Source: CAYLWZ01 sp964585805
GTDB lineage: Bacteria > Patescibacteriota > Minisyncoccia > Minisyncoccales > GWA2-38-27
Length of the DNA stretch: 25,190 nt
Reading direction: 5' to 3'
NCBI GenBank assembly: GCA_964585805.1
Contig: CAZPFE010000006.1
Span: forward strand, 1 to 25,190
A program made the translations under genes and the position numbers. Shown piece after piece: positions 1 to 6,985 of the stretch (position 1 is its first letter; every line of letters starts with the position of its first letter). Below the pieces are notes generated by a model. The model was not told where the DNA came from and searched no databases. It saw nothing but the letters and a program-made list of their open reading frames with translations.

Positions 1-240
1 GATGTTTTCTATTCCTAAAGGGAAGGGGGAGGAAATAAAAGATGTTTTTCCTTCCCAGAGGGAAGGGGGAGGATTAGATGAAATGTTTTTTCCCAGAGGG
101 AAAGGGAAGGATTGAAAGAAAAAGAAAAGGAAGAGGAAGGATTGAAGGAAAAAGAAAAGAAAGGAAAGGAAGGAAGGAAGGAAGGGAAGGAAGGGAAGGA
201 AGGGAAGGAAGGGAAGGGAAAGGAAAGGGGGATTGAAAGT
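1..240. repeat. GA-rich tandem and palindromic repeat cluster
   Basis: Three tandem copies of an approximately 41-base unit start near 1, 41 and 83. Each opens with ATGTTTT and carries a (partly truncated) hairpin arm of the type CCTTCCC-AGA-GGGAAGG followed by GGGGAGGA. From about 169 this passes into a GGAA microsatellite and four perfect copies of the 9-base unit GAAGGGAAG at 181-216. It shares its core with the palindrome clusters at 3530-3880 and 20515-20710. The open frame across it encodes only Lys/Glu/Gly repeats and is not a gene. The stretch up to 412 otherwise holds only the arsR promoter. Confidence 0.85.
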
Positions 241-322
241 AAAAAAGGAAAAATTAAAAAAGAGGGAAAGATTTTTTCTCTAATCTCGGGTTTTCCAAAA
301 TGTTATAGAGTTATGCATTCGC

Positions 323-366
323 TTGACAATAAAATTAAAATGAGATATCTATCAATATAGATTGAT
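323..366 (+). promoter_or_regulatory. Candidate arsR promoter and operator
   Basis: A consensus -35 hexamer TTGACA lies at 323-328. At 17-base spacing the -10 would be the weak TATCTA (346-351). Two overlapping perfect dyads sit at the expected start site: ATCTAT-CAAT-ATAGAT (347-362) and ATCAAT-ATAG-ATTGAT (351-366). AT-rich dyads overlapping the promoter are typical of autoregulated ArsR/SmtB operons. The dyads are read directly; their use as operator is inferred. Confidence 0.5.
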
Positions 367-412
367 TAAATTTATTTTATAAATTCAAGTTGATTTAAAA
401 ACAAACAAAAAA

Positions 413-682
413 ATGGAGCAAATAATAAAATTTTTGAAAATAATATCTGAAAAAAATCGGTTCAAAATTTTGCATTTTTTAAAAGAAGATGAAAAATGTG
501 TTTGTGAGATTTGGCAATATCTAAAACTACCTCAAAATCTGGTTTCTCACCATTTGAAAACTCTAAAAGAGTTTAACCTAATTTCATCAAGAAAAGAAGG
601 GGTAAAAATTTATTACAAGATAAATAAAAAGGTCGTCAAAAAATATTTGAAATTATTAAATAACAAATTATTAAAGAATTAA
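413..682 (+). CDS. ArsR/SmtB-family metalloregulatory repressor
   Basis: This 89-residue winged-helix protein fits the usual ArsR length. The recognition helix is around residues 38-52 (LPQNLVSHHLKTL) and is followed by a beta wing at about 58-70 (SSRKEGVKIYYKI). Cys29-Val-Cys31 lies in the helix before it (KCVCEIW), matching the CVC pair of the ELCVCDL motif by which classical ArsR proteins sense As(III)/Sb(III). It is therefore a better candidate for a metalloid-responsive repressor than for a redox or metal-blind member. It is first in a tight operon: the TauE-like gene starts 7 bases after its stop. No clear Shine-Dalgarno precedes the ATG. Family is secure; the inducer is inferred from the CVC pair and the downstream transporters. 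Confidence 0.88.
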   Translation: MEQIIKFLKIISEKNRFKILHFLKEDEKCVCEIWQYLKLPQNLVSHHLKTLKEFNLISSRKEGVKIYYKINKKVVKKYLKLLNNKLLKN

Positions 683-689
683 TTTAATT

Positions 690-1514
690 ATGCCAACAAT
701 TTATATTTTTTATTTACTCTTAACTGGAATTGGAGTTGGACTTGTTTCTGGAATGTTAGGGATTGGAGGATGTTTTATAATGGTGCCTGTTCAATTTTTC
801 ATTTTGAAAGCAATGGGAATTGATCCAACAATTGCTATTAGAATTGCTTTTGGCACTAATCTCTTAGTTGTTTTACCTACTGCTTTAAGCAGTACACTTA
901 AACACCACAAAAAAGGAGTTGTATTATGGAGGCAAGCAATCATTCTTGGAATCACGGGCGCGATAGCTGGTTTTGGAGGAGCGGCTTTAGCCTCTCATTT
1001 ACCAGGAAATATTTTAACTAAAATATTTGGTCTATCAATTCTATTAGGTTCTTTAAGAATGATTACTGCTAAACCTATTAGAGTTGAAGGAGAAATAAAT
1101 AAAAATAATTTAACATATATTTTATGGGGATTAGTTTTAGGATTTATAACCGGACTAATTGGTATTGGAGGGGGAGTATTAATAATCCCGATAATGCTTA
1201 TATTTTTAAATTTTAATATGCATGAAGCTGTTGGAACTTCAACAGCAATGATGATATTTACCGCTCTTGGAGGTTCTCTGGCTTATATTATTTTAGGTTG
1301 GCATCATCCTGGATTACCTGCATATTCTTTAGGTTATGTTAATCTTTTGCAATGGCTTTTATTAGCTGGTACTAGCGTTCCTATGGCTCAAGCAGGCGCT
1401 CATCTAGCTCACAAAATCCCTGCCAATTCTCTAAAATGGCTCTTTATTGCAATAATGATTTATATGGGATTAAAAATGATTGGAGTTTTTGCCTGGCTAA
1501 ACCTCCCATTGTGA
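690..1514 (+). CDS. TauE/SafE (TSUP) family membrane permease
   Basis: The 274-residue, very hydrophobic protein has about eight predicted membrane segments. Its two halves each carry the family's glycine motif: GVGLVSGMLGIGG near residues 15-27 and GFITGLIGIGGG near residues 151-162. TSUP proteins export or import sulfite, sulfoacetate and related organosulfur anions. It lies between an ArsR with a CVC pair and an ACR3-like transporter, so it may move an oxyanion or thiol-conjugated compound in the same stress response. The substrate cannot be read from the sequence. It starts 7 bases after arsR and ends in TGA, showing that TGA is a stop here. Confidence 0.85.
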   Translation: MPTIYIFYLLLTGIGVGLVSGMLGIGGCFIMVPVQFFILKAMGIDPTIAIRIAFGTNLLVVLPTALSSTLKHHKKGVVLWRQAIILGITGAIAGFGGAALASHLPGNILTKIFGLSILLGSLRMITAKPIRVEGEINKNNLTYILWGLVLGFITGLIGIGGGVLIIPIMLIFLNFNMHEAVGTSTAMMIFTALGGSLAYIILGWHHPGLPAYSLGYVNLLQWLLLAGTSVPMAQAGAHLAHKIPANSLKWLFIAIMIYMGLKMIGVFAWLNLPL

Positions 1515-1604
1515 AATTAAATATATAAATAAACAAATACAAAAATCATTTAAAAATTAAACTCTATTCAGAAAATGATATTGATTTTTTAGAAGGTTAA
1601 ATCT

Positions 1605-2597
1605 ATGACCAAAAAAGTGCAAAATCTGTCAAAATTTTTACAAAAATGGATGCCAGTTTTACTTTTAAGTGTGATTTTTTTAGCTTTATTTTTTGGTTAT
1701 TTTTATCACCAAAAAACGCTTTGGCTAAAAAATATTATTTTACCGGCAATGATGGTAATGCTTATTCCAATGATGATGGGTTTGGTAGTAGAAGAATTAA
1801 AATTAGTAGTCAAAGATAAAAAAATTTTACTTTTAGCCACCCTAATAAACTTTATTATCTCGCCTCTTTTAGCTTTTGTCTGGGCTAAATTATTTTTTCA
1901 TAATTTAGATCCTAAATTTATTGCTGGCTGGATTTTAAAACTGACAATGCCCTGCTCGTCTATGATGGTCGCCTGGACTGGTTTAGCAAAAGGTAAAACA
2001 GAAACCGCTTTAGTAATTCAAATTGTTAGTTTTATTTTAGCAGTAATTTTTGTCCCTTTTTGGATGACTACCTTAGCTCACTCTTATGTAGCAATCCCTG
2101 TTTCTTTTATCATTAAAAAAATATTTTTTATTATTGTTATTCCAATGATACTTGGTATATCCTTGCGAGAATTAATAATCAAAAAAATTGGTCAAGAAAA
2201 TTTTAAAAAAGAAATAAAACCGTTTCTTCCTCCTCTCTCCACTTTGGGAATGTATGTTATAATTTTTTCTGCTATTTCTCAAGAAACAAAAGTTATTTTT
2301 GAAAATTTACGCTTAATTTGGTTTTTATTTTTATCAATTTTAATTATTTATCCGTTACTTTTTATTATTAGTATTTTCTTAAGTCATAAATTTAAAATCA
2401 AATATGAAAATGCTATTGCTTTAGGTTATAGCACTACCGCCAAAAATCACGGCATTACTTTAGCTGTTGCTCTTAGTGCTTTTGGAGGATTATCAATTTT
2501 ACCTGCTACCTTTACTCCTATTCTTCAAATTCCTTTAATGATGGCAATATACCATCTATCACCTATAATTAGAATTTATTTTCCAAAACAAAATTAA
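1605..2597 (+). CDS. ACR3 / bile acid:sodium symporter-like transporter
   Basis: The 330-residue protein has about ten membrane segments in the BART superfamily arrangement. Residues 113-125 (LTMPCSSMMVAWT) match the ACR3 helix whose conserved cysteine (here Cys117) is required for arsenite efflux. The second conserved site differs. Where ACR3 has NNFELAIA with an essential glutamate, this protein has Lys280-Asn-His-Gly-Ile-Thr-Leu-Ala, closer to the bile-acid/BASS branch. It may be an arsenite exporter variant or another anion transporter. AGAAGG lies 8 bases before the ATG, a weak ribosome binding site. The third gene of the ArsR-led run supports a metalloid or anion efflux role. Confidence 0.75.
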   Translation: MTKKVQNLSKFLQKWMPVLLLSVIFLALFFGYFYHQKTLWLKNIILPAMMVMLIPMMMGLVVEELKLVVKDKKILLLATLINFIISPLLAFVWAKLFFHNLDPKFIAGWILKLTMPCSSMMVAWTGLAKGKTETALVIQIVSFILAVIFVPFWMTTLAHSYVAIPVSFIIKKIFFIIVIPMILGISLRELIIKKIGQENFKKEIKPFLPPLSTLGMYVIIFSAISQETKVIFENLRLIWFLFLSILIIYPLLFIISIFLSHKFKIKYENAIALGYSTTAKNHGITLAVALSAFGGLSILPATFTPILQIPLMMAIYHLSPIIRIYFPKQN

Positions 2598-2720
2598 TTA
2601 TTTTTTGATTTTTTAAAGTTTCACTTAAAAACATTATTCTATTAAAATCAAACTAAATATTTATTGAAAAATAGATACATTTTTAACATTTCCAGTTATA
2701 TTTGTTTTCATTGTTTTCAC

Positions 2721-2772
2721 TTGACAAGTATTTATTTGCTTTGATATATTAAATTTAATTACCAACCGGTAA
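2721..2772 (+). promoter_or_regulatory. TetR gene promoter with operator-like dyad
   Basis: TTGACA (2721-2726), an 18-base spacer and TATATT (2745-2750) form a good sigma-70-type promoter. The dyad TTACC-AACC-GGTAA (2759-2772) lies at the predicted start site and 12 bases before the tetR ATG, as expected for autorepression by a TetR-family protein. Promoter and dyad are visible; autorepression is inferred. Confidence 0.65.
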
Positions 2773-2783
2773 GTAAGAAAAAT

Positions 2784-3380
2784 ATGAAATCTCCAAAAAA
2801 ATCTAAAAATATTTCTAAAGACATTATTCAAGATACTAAAAAATATATCATTGATACAGCTCGTCATCTATTTTCAGAGTTCAGTTATCTTGGCGTCTCT
2901 ATGAATGACATTGCCAAAAGATTGAATATCACTAAAGCAGCGCTTTATTATCATTTTACTGGCAAAAAAGAAATTTATGAAAAAGTACTTGATAATGTTT
3001 TTGAGGATTTAAGTTCATCTCTCAAACAAGCGCTAAAAGAGGATACAATTGACAAAAAACTACATAAACTAATTAAAAATTATCTAAATTTTGGACTTCA
3101 AGAAAAAAATTTTATCAAAGCTTTGATATTAAAATTACCCTCAACTAACAATAAAATAACAGAACACATTACCTCATTAAGGGAACAAATTATTAATCTA
3201 ATCCAACCAGTAATTAAAGAAATGATTAAAAACAAAAAATTATCTAAAAAAGTTGATGAGAAAGTATTAACTTCTTTACTTATCGGAATGATGGATGGGT
3301 TACTATTAGAATATTCATTTTTAAACAAAAAAATAAATTTAACAAAGACATCAAATCAAATTATTGCTGTTTTATTTTAA
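2784..3380 (+). CDS. TetR/AcrR-family transcriptional regulator
   Basis: The 198-residue protein has the TetR architecture. The N-terminal helix-turn-helix spans about residues 38-66 and contains ISMNDIAKRLNIT-like recognition residues and the hallmark ALYYHF (53-58) followed by GKKEIYEKVL. The rest is an all-helical ligand and dimerisation domain without recognisable ligand signature. It has its own promoter and a dyad at the start site. Similar dyads lie at 3503-3513 and at 3899-3909, the latter just before the radical SAM gene, so it probably controls the lipid-type operon downstream as well as itself. It could also act on the upstream efflux genes. The ligand is unknown. Confidence 0.9.
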   Translation: MKSPKKSKNISKDIIQDTKKYIIDTARHLFSEFSYLGVSMNDIAKRLNITKAALYYHFTGKKEIYEKVLDNVFEDLSSSLKQALKEDTIDKKLHKLIKNYLNFGLQEKNFIKALILKLPSTNNKITEHITSLREQIINLIQPVIKEMIKNKKLSKKVDEKVLTSLLIGMMDGLLLEYSFLNKKINLTKTSNQIIAVLF

Positions 3381-3502
3381 AAAAGGTCGGTATTAAGCCA
3401 TTTGGAAAGTATTAAATAAAAAAATAAAAATGTAAAAATATAATTTTTGTAAATTAGTTTTCTAACTTAAATCTTTTTAAGAAAATAAAAATTTAATTAC
3501 TA

Positions 3503-3513
3503 ACCATTTTGGT
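3503..3513. promoter_or_regulatory. Operator-like dyad ACCA-TTT-TGGT
   Basis: A short dyad (ACCATTTTGGT, followed by AATCACC) lies in the spacer between tetR and the repeat cluster. It resembles the dyads at 2759-2772 and 3899-3909. It has no gene immediately downstream, so a regulatory role is uncertain. Confidence 0.25.
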
Positions 3514-3529
3514 AATCACCTTACCACCT

Positions 3530-3870
3530 CCCCCTCCTTAATCCTCCCCCTCCTCTGGAGGGGGAGGAGAGGAAAGAAAAAATTCTCCCCTTTCAAAGGA
3601 GAAGGAGAAAAAGAAGAAATCTCTCCTCTTCAAAGAAAGGAAAAATACTTTTCAAATCCTCCCCCTTCCCTTTGGAAAGGAAAATGCTTCTCGCATCCTC
3701 CCCCTTCCCAAAGGGAAGGGGGAGGAAATAGGAGGGGGATGGGGAATAAAATCTCCCCCTCTTTAATCCTCCCCCTCCTCTGGAGGGGGAGGAGAAGAGG
3801 AATAAAGAATCCTTCCCTCCAGAGGAGGGGAAGGAAAAGGAAGTAAAGAGAAGAGGGAGTTGAGGAGGAG
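3530..3870. repeat. Cluster of GC-rich palindromes
   Basis: Three perfect hairpins occur here: 12-base arms at 3542-3553/3557-3568 (loop TCT), 14-base arms at 3696-3709/3713-3726 (loop AAA) and 12-base arms at 3767-3778/3782-3793 (loop TCT). Arms are variants of TCCTCCCCCTCC and its complement. Degraded copies lie between them. The 541-base gap between tetR and the radical SAM gene otherwise holds only candidate operators. Runs of G at 3713-3744 also satisfy a G-quadruplex pattern on the + strand. The same family appears at 1-240 and 20515-20710. Confidence 0.9.
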
Positions 3871-3898
3871 GATGAGGAATAATAATAATTAAACCGTT

Positions 3899-3909
3899 AC
3901 CAAATTGGT
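3899..3909 (+). promoter_or_regulatory. Operator-like dyad before radical SAM gene
   Basis: ACCAA-A-TTGGT is a perfect dyad ending 12 bases before the ATG at 3922. With its right flank (GGTTAGATAAGAA) it resembles the dyad in front of tetR (CCGGTAAGTAAGAA), although the half-site spacing differs by one base. It suggests control of this operon by the neighbouring TetR protein. Confidence 0.4.
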
Positions 3910-3921
3910 TAGATAAGAATT

Positions 3922-5391
3922 ATGCAAAATAATATAATATCAAAAATAAAACAAAACACATATCTTTTTCTTATCAAAAAAGCGCTTGATACTAAAACAG
4001 GAAGAAAAATTATTATTCATCAACTTGATAAAAAAATTTATGAATCTGTAGTTAAAGAAGGATCAAAAAACGAGCTGAAAGCTGTTCAAATGAAAAAATA
4101 TCAATGGGTAAAAGCGCTTATTAGACAAGGATTAAAAAATTATGAAAAAGGATATATTTCTTATCCCATTATTGAAAAATTGTTAGAAGTATTAGGATAT
4201 AATAACTTCTTCAAAGACAATTTATTAGAAGTAAAAAAAGCAAGAGAAGCATTTAGAAAAAAATATGATATTAAAAATCCACCTTGTTTCATAACAGTCT
4301 CACCTACCCAGGTATGTAATCTAAAATGCAAAGGATGTTACGCTGCTTCTTCGCCAGAAACTGGAGTTACTATGCCTTTTGATACCTTGGATAGAATCTT
4401 AGAAGAAAACCACAATATTTTTGGCAGCAGGTTTGTAGTAGTTTCTGGTGGAGAACCATTAATGTACAGAAGTCAAGGAAAAACTATCTTGGATATTTTT
4501 GAAAAATATAATGATACATTCTTTATCTTTTATACTAATGGAACATTGATAACAAAAGAAGTTGCTGAAAGATTAGCCAAAACAGGCAATGCTTTCCCTC
4601 AAATCTCTGTTGAAGGATTTGAAAAAGAAACCGATGAAAGAAGAGGAAAAGGAACCTTTCAAAGAGTTCTAAAAGCAATGGAAAACTTAAGAGAAGTTGG
4701 AGTACCATTTGTAGTCTCTATTACTGGAACAAGAGAAAATATAAACACTCTTTTAAGTGACAAGTTTTACGAATTTTGGTTTGATAAACAGGGAGCAAGT
4801 TATATGTGGCTTTTTCAATTAATGCCAATTGGCAGAGGAAAAGAGGTTTTTGATTTAATGCCGACCCCTGAAGAAAGAGTTAAATTATATAGAAAATGGG
4901 AAAATTTATTAGAAAATGGATATCCAATTGCCGACTTTTGGAATTCAGGACCATTAGCAGATGGTTGTCTCGCTTACGGAAGAGAAGGAGGAGGATATTT
5001 TTATATAGATTGGAATGGAAACATTACACCCTGCGTTTTTATTCCTTATTATATAGACAATGTTTATGATTTGTATGAAAACGGAAAAACTATTGCTGAT
5101 GCCTTACTTTCTAACTTCTTTAAAAAAGGAAGAGAATGGCAGAAAAAATATGGTTATGCATGTCCTAAAAAAGCGGAAAATTGGTTAATGCCTTGTTCAA
5201 TCAGAGATCACTATAAATATTTTAAAGAAAATATACTTCCTGAAAACGCTAAAGGAGAAGATAAATTTGCCGAAGAAGCAAAAAATTCAAAAGAGTATTA
5301 TGAGAAATTAGTTGAATATGACAAAAAACTTAAAGAATTAACTCAACCTATTTGGGAAAAAGAATATAAAAAAGAATATTCATTAAATTAA
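3922..5391 (+). CDS. Radical SAM/SPASM-domain protein
   Basis: The 489-residue enzyme has an N-terminal helical extension of about 115 residues without a recognised motif. The radical SAM core follows, with Cys132-x3-Cys136-x2-Cys139 (CNLKCKGC) for the 4Fe-4S cluster and the SAM-binding GGEP at 176-179. C-terminal cysteines at 349, 371, 414 and 425 (including NGNITPC and the ACP...MPC pair) look like a SPASM-type auxiliary cluster region. SPASM enzymes modify peptides or other substrates by radical chemistry; there is no obvious short precursor peptide gene beside it. It leads a run with a GT2 transferase and two patatin-like lipases, so a lipid or glycolipid substrate is my inference. The ATG is chosen because it follows the dyad at 3899 and the N-terminus is consistent with folding. 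Function is unassigned beyond the superfamily. Confidence 0.88.
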   Translation: MQNNIISKIKQNTYLFLIKKALDTKTGRKIIIHQLDKKIYESVVKEGSKNELKAVQMKKYQWVKALIRQGLKNYEKGYISYPIIEKLLEVLGYNNFFKDNLLEVKKAREAFRKKYDIKNPPCFITVSPTQVCNLKCKGCYAASSPETGVTMPFDTLDRILEENHNIFGSRFVVVSGGEPLMYRSQGKTILDIFEKYNDTFFIFYTNGTLITKEVAERLAKTGNAFPQISVEGFEKETDERRGKGTFQRVLKAMENLREVGVPFVVSITGTRENINTLLSDKFYEFWFDKQGASYMWLFQLMPIGRGKEVFDLMPTPEERVKLYRKWENLLENGYPIADFWNSGPLADGCLAYGREGGGYFYIDWNGNITPCVFIPYYIDNVYDLYENGKTIADALLSNFFKKGREWQKKYGYACPKKAENWLMPCSIRDHYKYFKENILPENAKGEDKFAEEAKNSKEYYEKLVEYDKKLKELTQPIWEKEYKKEYSLN

Positions 5392-5437
5392 TTTTTTGTT
5401 TATAGAAACTTATAGATATTCAAAAAATAATCAGAAC

Positions 5438-5472
5438 TCAGACCTCCGCCAACGATAATGGCGGAGGTCTGA
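5438..5472. repeat. 13-base-pair GC-rich hairpin
   Basis: TCAGACCTCCGCC (5438-5450) and GGCGGAGGTCTGA (5460-5472) are perfectly complementary with a 9-base loop. It sits between the radical SAM gene and the GT2 gene, 42 bases before the next ATG. There is no T-run directly after it, so it is more likely an mRNA-stability or processing hairpin, or a dispersed repeat, than a classical terminator. Confidence 0.75.
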
Positions 5473-5514
5473 ACTCCGTCCTACTTTTGAGATTTGAGAT
5501 TTTAATTTTTACTT

Positions 5515-6171
5515 ATGAAAACAGCAGCCATATTACCTATATTCAATGAAGAAAAAACAGTTGCTAATGTATTGTCTGTTTTACTCAAAGCCAAACAGTT
5601 GGACGAAGTAATAGTTGTAAATGATGGTTCTACAGATAATAGTTTAAACATCATAAAAAGTTTTCGGTCAAATAAATTAAAAATAATTTCTTTAAAAAAG
5701 AATTTAGGAAAAAGTAGTGCAGTAAAAATTGCTGTTAAAAAAACCGAAGCAGATATACTGCTTTTTTGCGACGGCGATTTACATAATTTTACTAGTCAGC
5801 ACATTAATCAACTTTTAGAACCATTAAAAGGAAGCAAATATTTAATGACGGTTGGAATTAGGGATAGAGGAATAATACACAATGCGTTTGCTAAAAGATT
5901 TGGACCATTGCTATCAGGTGAAAGAGCATTACCTAAAAAGATTTTTATAGAAGCTTCTAAACACTCTTTAATGAAAGGTTATGCTATGGAGCTTGTATTA
6001 AACAATTATTGCGTCAAAAATAATATCCCAATTAAAAAAATGATATTAAAAAGAGTTAGACAAACTATGAAACCCTACAAAAATAAAAATGGTATAATGC
6101 TTTTGGTAAAAGAAATTTTTGAACTTGTTTCAATATTTATAAAACTAAAATATTATGACTGGGCAAAATAA
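5515..6171 (+). CDS. Family 2 glycosyltransferase
   Basis: The 218-residue protein has the GT-A fold signature of GT2 enzymes: an N-terminal strand with PIFNEEKTV (residues 8-16), VVNDGST (34-40) for nucleotide binding, and CDGD (85-88) as the metal-binding DxD. It is short, and its C-terminus has no clear membrane span apart from a hydrophobic stretch near residues 195-212. GT2 members of this kind move sugars from nucleotide or dolichyl/undecaprenyl donors to lipids. Its end overlaps the patatin-like gene by 17 bases, so the two are probably translationally coupled. The acceptor is unknown. Confidence 0.88.
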   Translation: MKTAAILPIFNEEKTVANVLSVLLKAKQLDEVIVVNDGSTDNSLNIIKSFRSNKLKIISLKKNLGKSSAVKIAVKKTEADILLFCDGDLHNFTSQHINQLLEPLKGSKYLMTVGIRDRGIIHNAFAKRFGPLLSGERALPKKIFIEASKHSLMKGYAMELVLNNYCVKNNIPIKKMILKRVRQTMKPYKNKNGIMLLVKEIFELVSIFIKLKYYDWAK

Positions 6172-6985
6172 AAAAAGGCCGTTGATTGCTTTGTCCCTTG
6201 GCGGCGGCGGAGCCAAAACATTTGCCCACTTAGGTGTTTTAGATTGCTTGGAAATAAATAAAATTCCAATAGATTTTATAATAACTTGCTCAGCTGCTTC
6301 AATTGTAGGTTTTCTATTTGCTTTAGGAATTCCCAGTCAAGAAATTAAAAACAAATTTAAAAGAAAAAGTAAATGGCTGCATCTTATTCGGCGCTCAATT
6401 TTTAAGCAAGTATTAAAAAAATATATCAAAGAAAAAGATATAAATGATATTAATCAAGCTAAAATTCCGATTTCAATTGTAACGGTAGATTTAAAAACAG
6501 GAAAAGAAATTATTTTTGAAAAAGGCGATCCTTTATTAATTCCACTGGCTTCAAGCGCTTTCCCTGGACTCTGGCAACCAATTAAATATCAAAACTATTA
6601 CTTAATTGACGGTGGTGTTTTAAACCCTGATCCAGCTGATGTTGCCAGAAAAAAAGTGGGCAAAAATGGGATTGTCATCAGCGCAACTTTAAAATTAGAA
6701 TTCAAAGAAGAACAACCAAAAAATCGTTTTAATACGGTTTTAAAATCTCTTTATTTGTCTCCGTATAGATATAGAAATAAAATTCTTGAAAAAAATTCTG
6801 ATATTATCATTGAACCAACAAATAATTTAAAAATAAGCTTTCGCGATTGGAAAGAAACTTTCTTTGGATATTTTAGTGATGAAAAAATCGAAAGATATTA
6901 TCAAAAGGGATTTAAAGAAACTGCGAAAAAAATCAATAAAATAAAAGAATTAATAAAACTCCGACAACTTTATGGCAAAAACTAA
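6155..6985 (+). CDS. Patatin-like phospholipase with altered nucleophile motif
   Basis: The 276-residue protein belongs to the patatin-like alpha/beta lipases (RssA-like). The oxyanion glycine loop is present (GGGGAKTFAHLG, residues 16-27) and so is the catalytic aspartate motif DGG (Asp152-Gly154). The nucleophile elbow, normally GxSxG, reads Cys45-Ser46-Ala-Ala48-Ser49: the serine is kept but both flanking glycines are replaced. Activity may therefore be reduced, altered, or lost. Its start overlaps the GT2 gene by 17 bases and its end overlaps the next patatin-like gene by 14 bases, so it is the middle of a coupled run. Family assignment is firm; activity is uncertain. Confidence 0.85.
   Translation: MTGQNKKRPLIALSLGGGGAKTFAHLGVLDCLEINKIPIDFIITCSAASIVGFLFALGIPSQEIKNKFKRKSKWLHLIRRSIFKQVLKKYIKEKDINDINQAKIPISIVTVDLKTGKEIIFEKGDPLLIPLASSAFPGLWQPIKYQNYYLIDGGVLNPDPADVARKKVGKNGIVISATLKLEFKEEQPKNRFNTVLKSLYLSPYRYRNKILEKNSDIIIEPTNNLKISFRDWKETFFGYFSDEKIERYYQKGFKETAKKINKIKELIKLRQLYGKN

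Noticed and set aside
112..360. Open frame of 82 codons rich in Lys, Glu and Gly
   Set aside because: It is a translation of the GGAA/GAAGGGAAG repeat tract, with no protein character.
3530..3870. CRISPR array in the repeat cluster
   Set aside because: Repeats are palindromes of variable arm and uneven spacing without unique spacers of constant length, and no cas genes are nearby.
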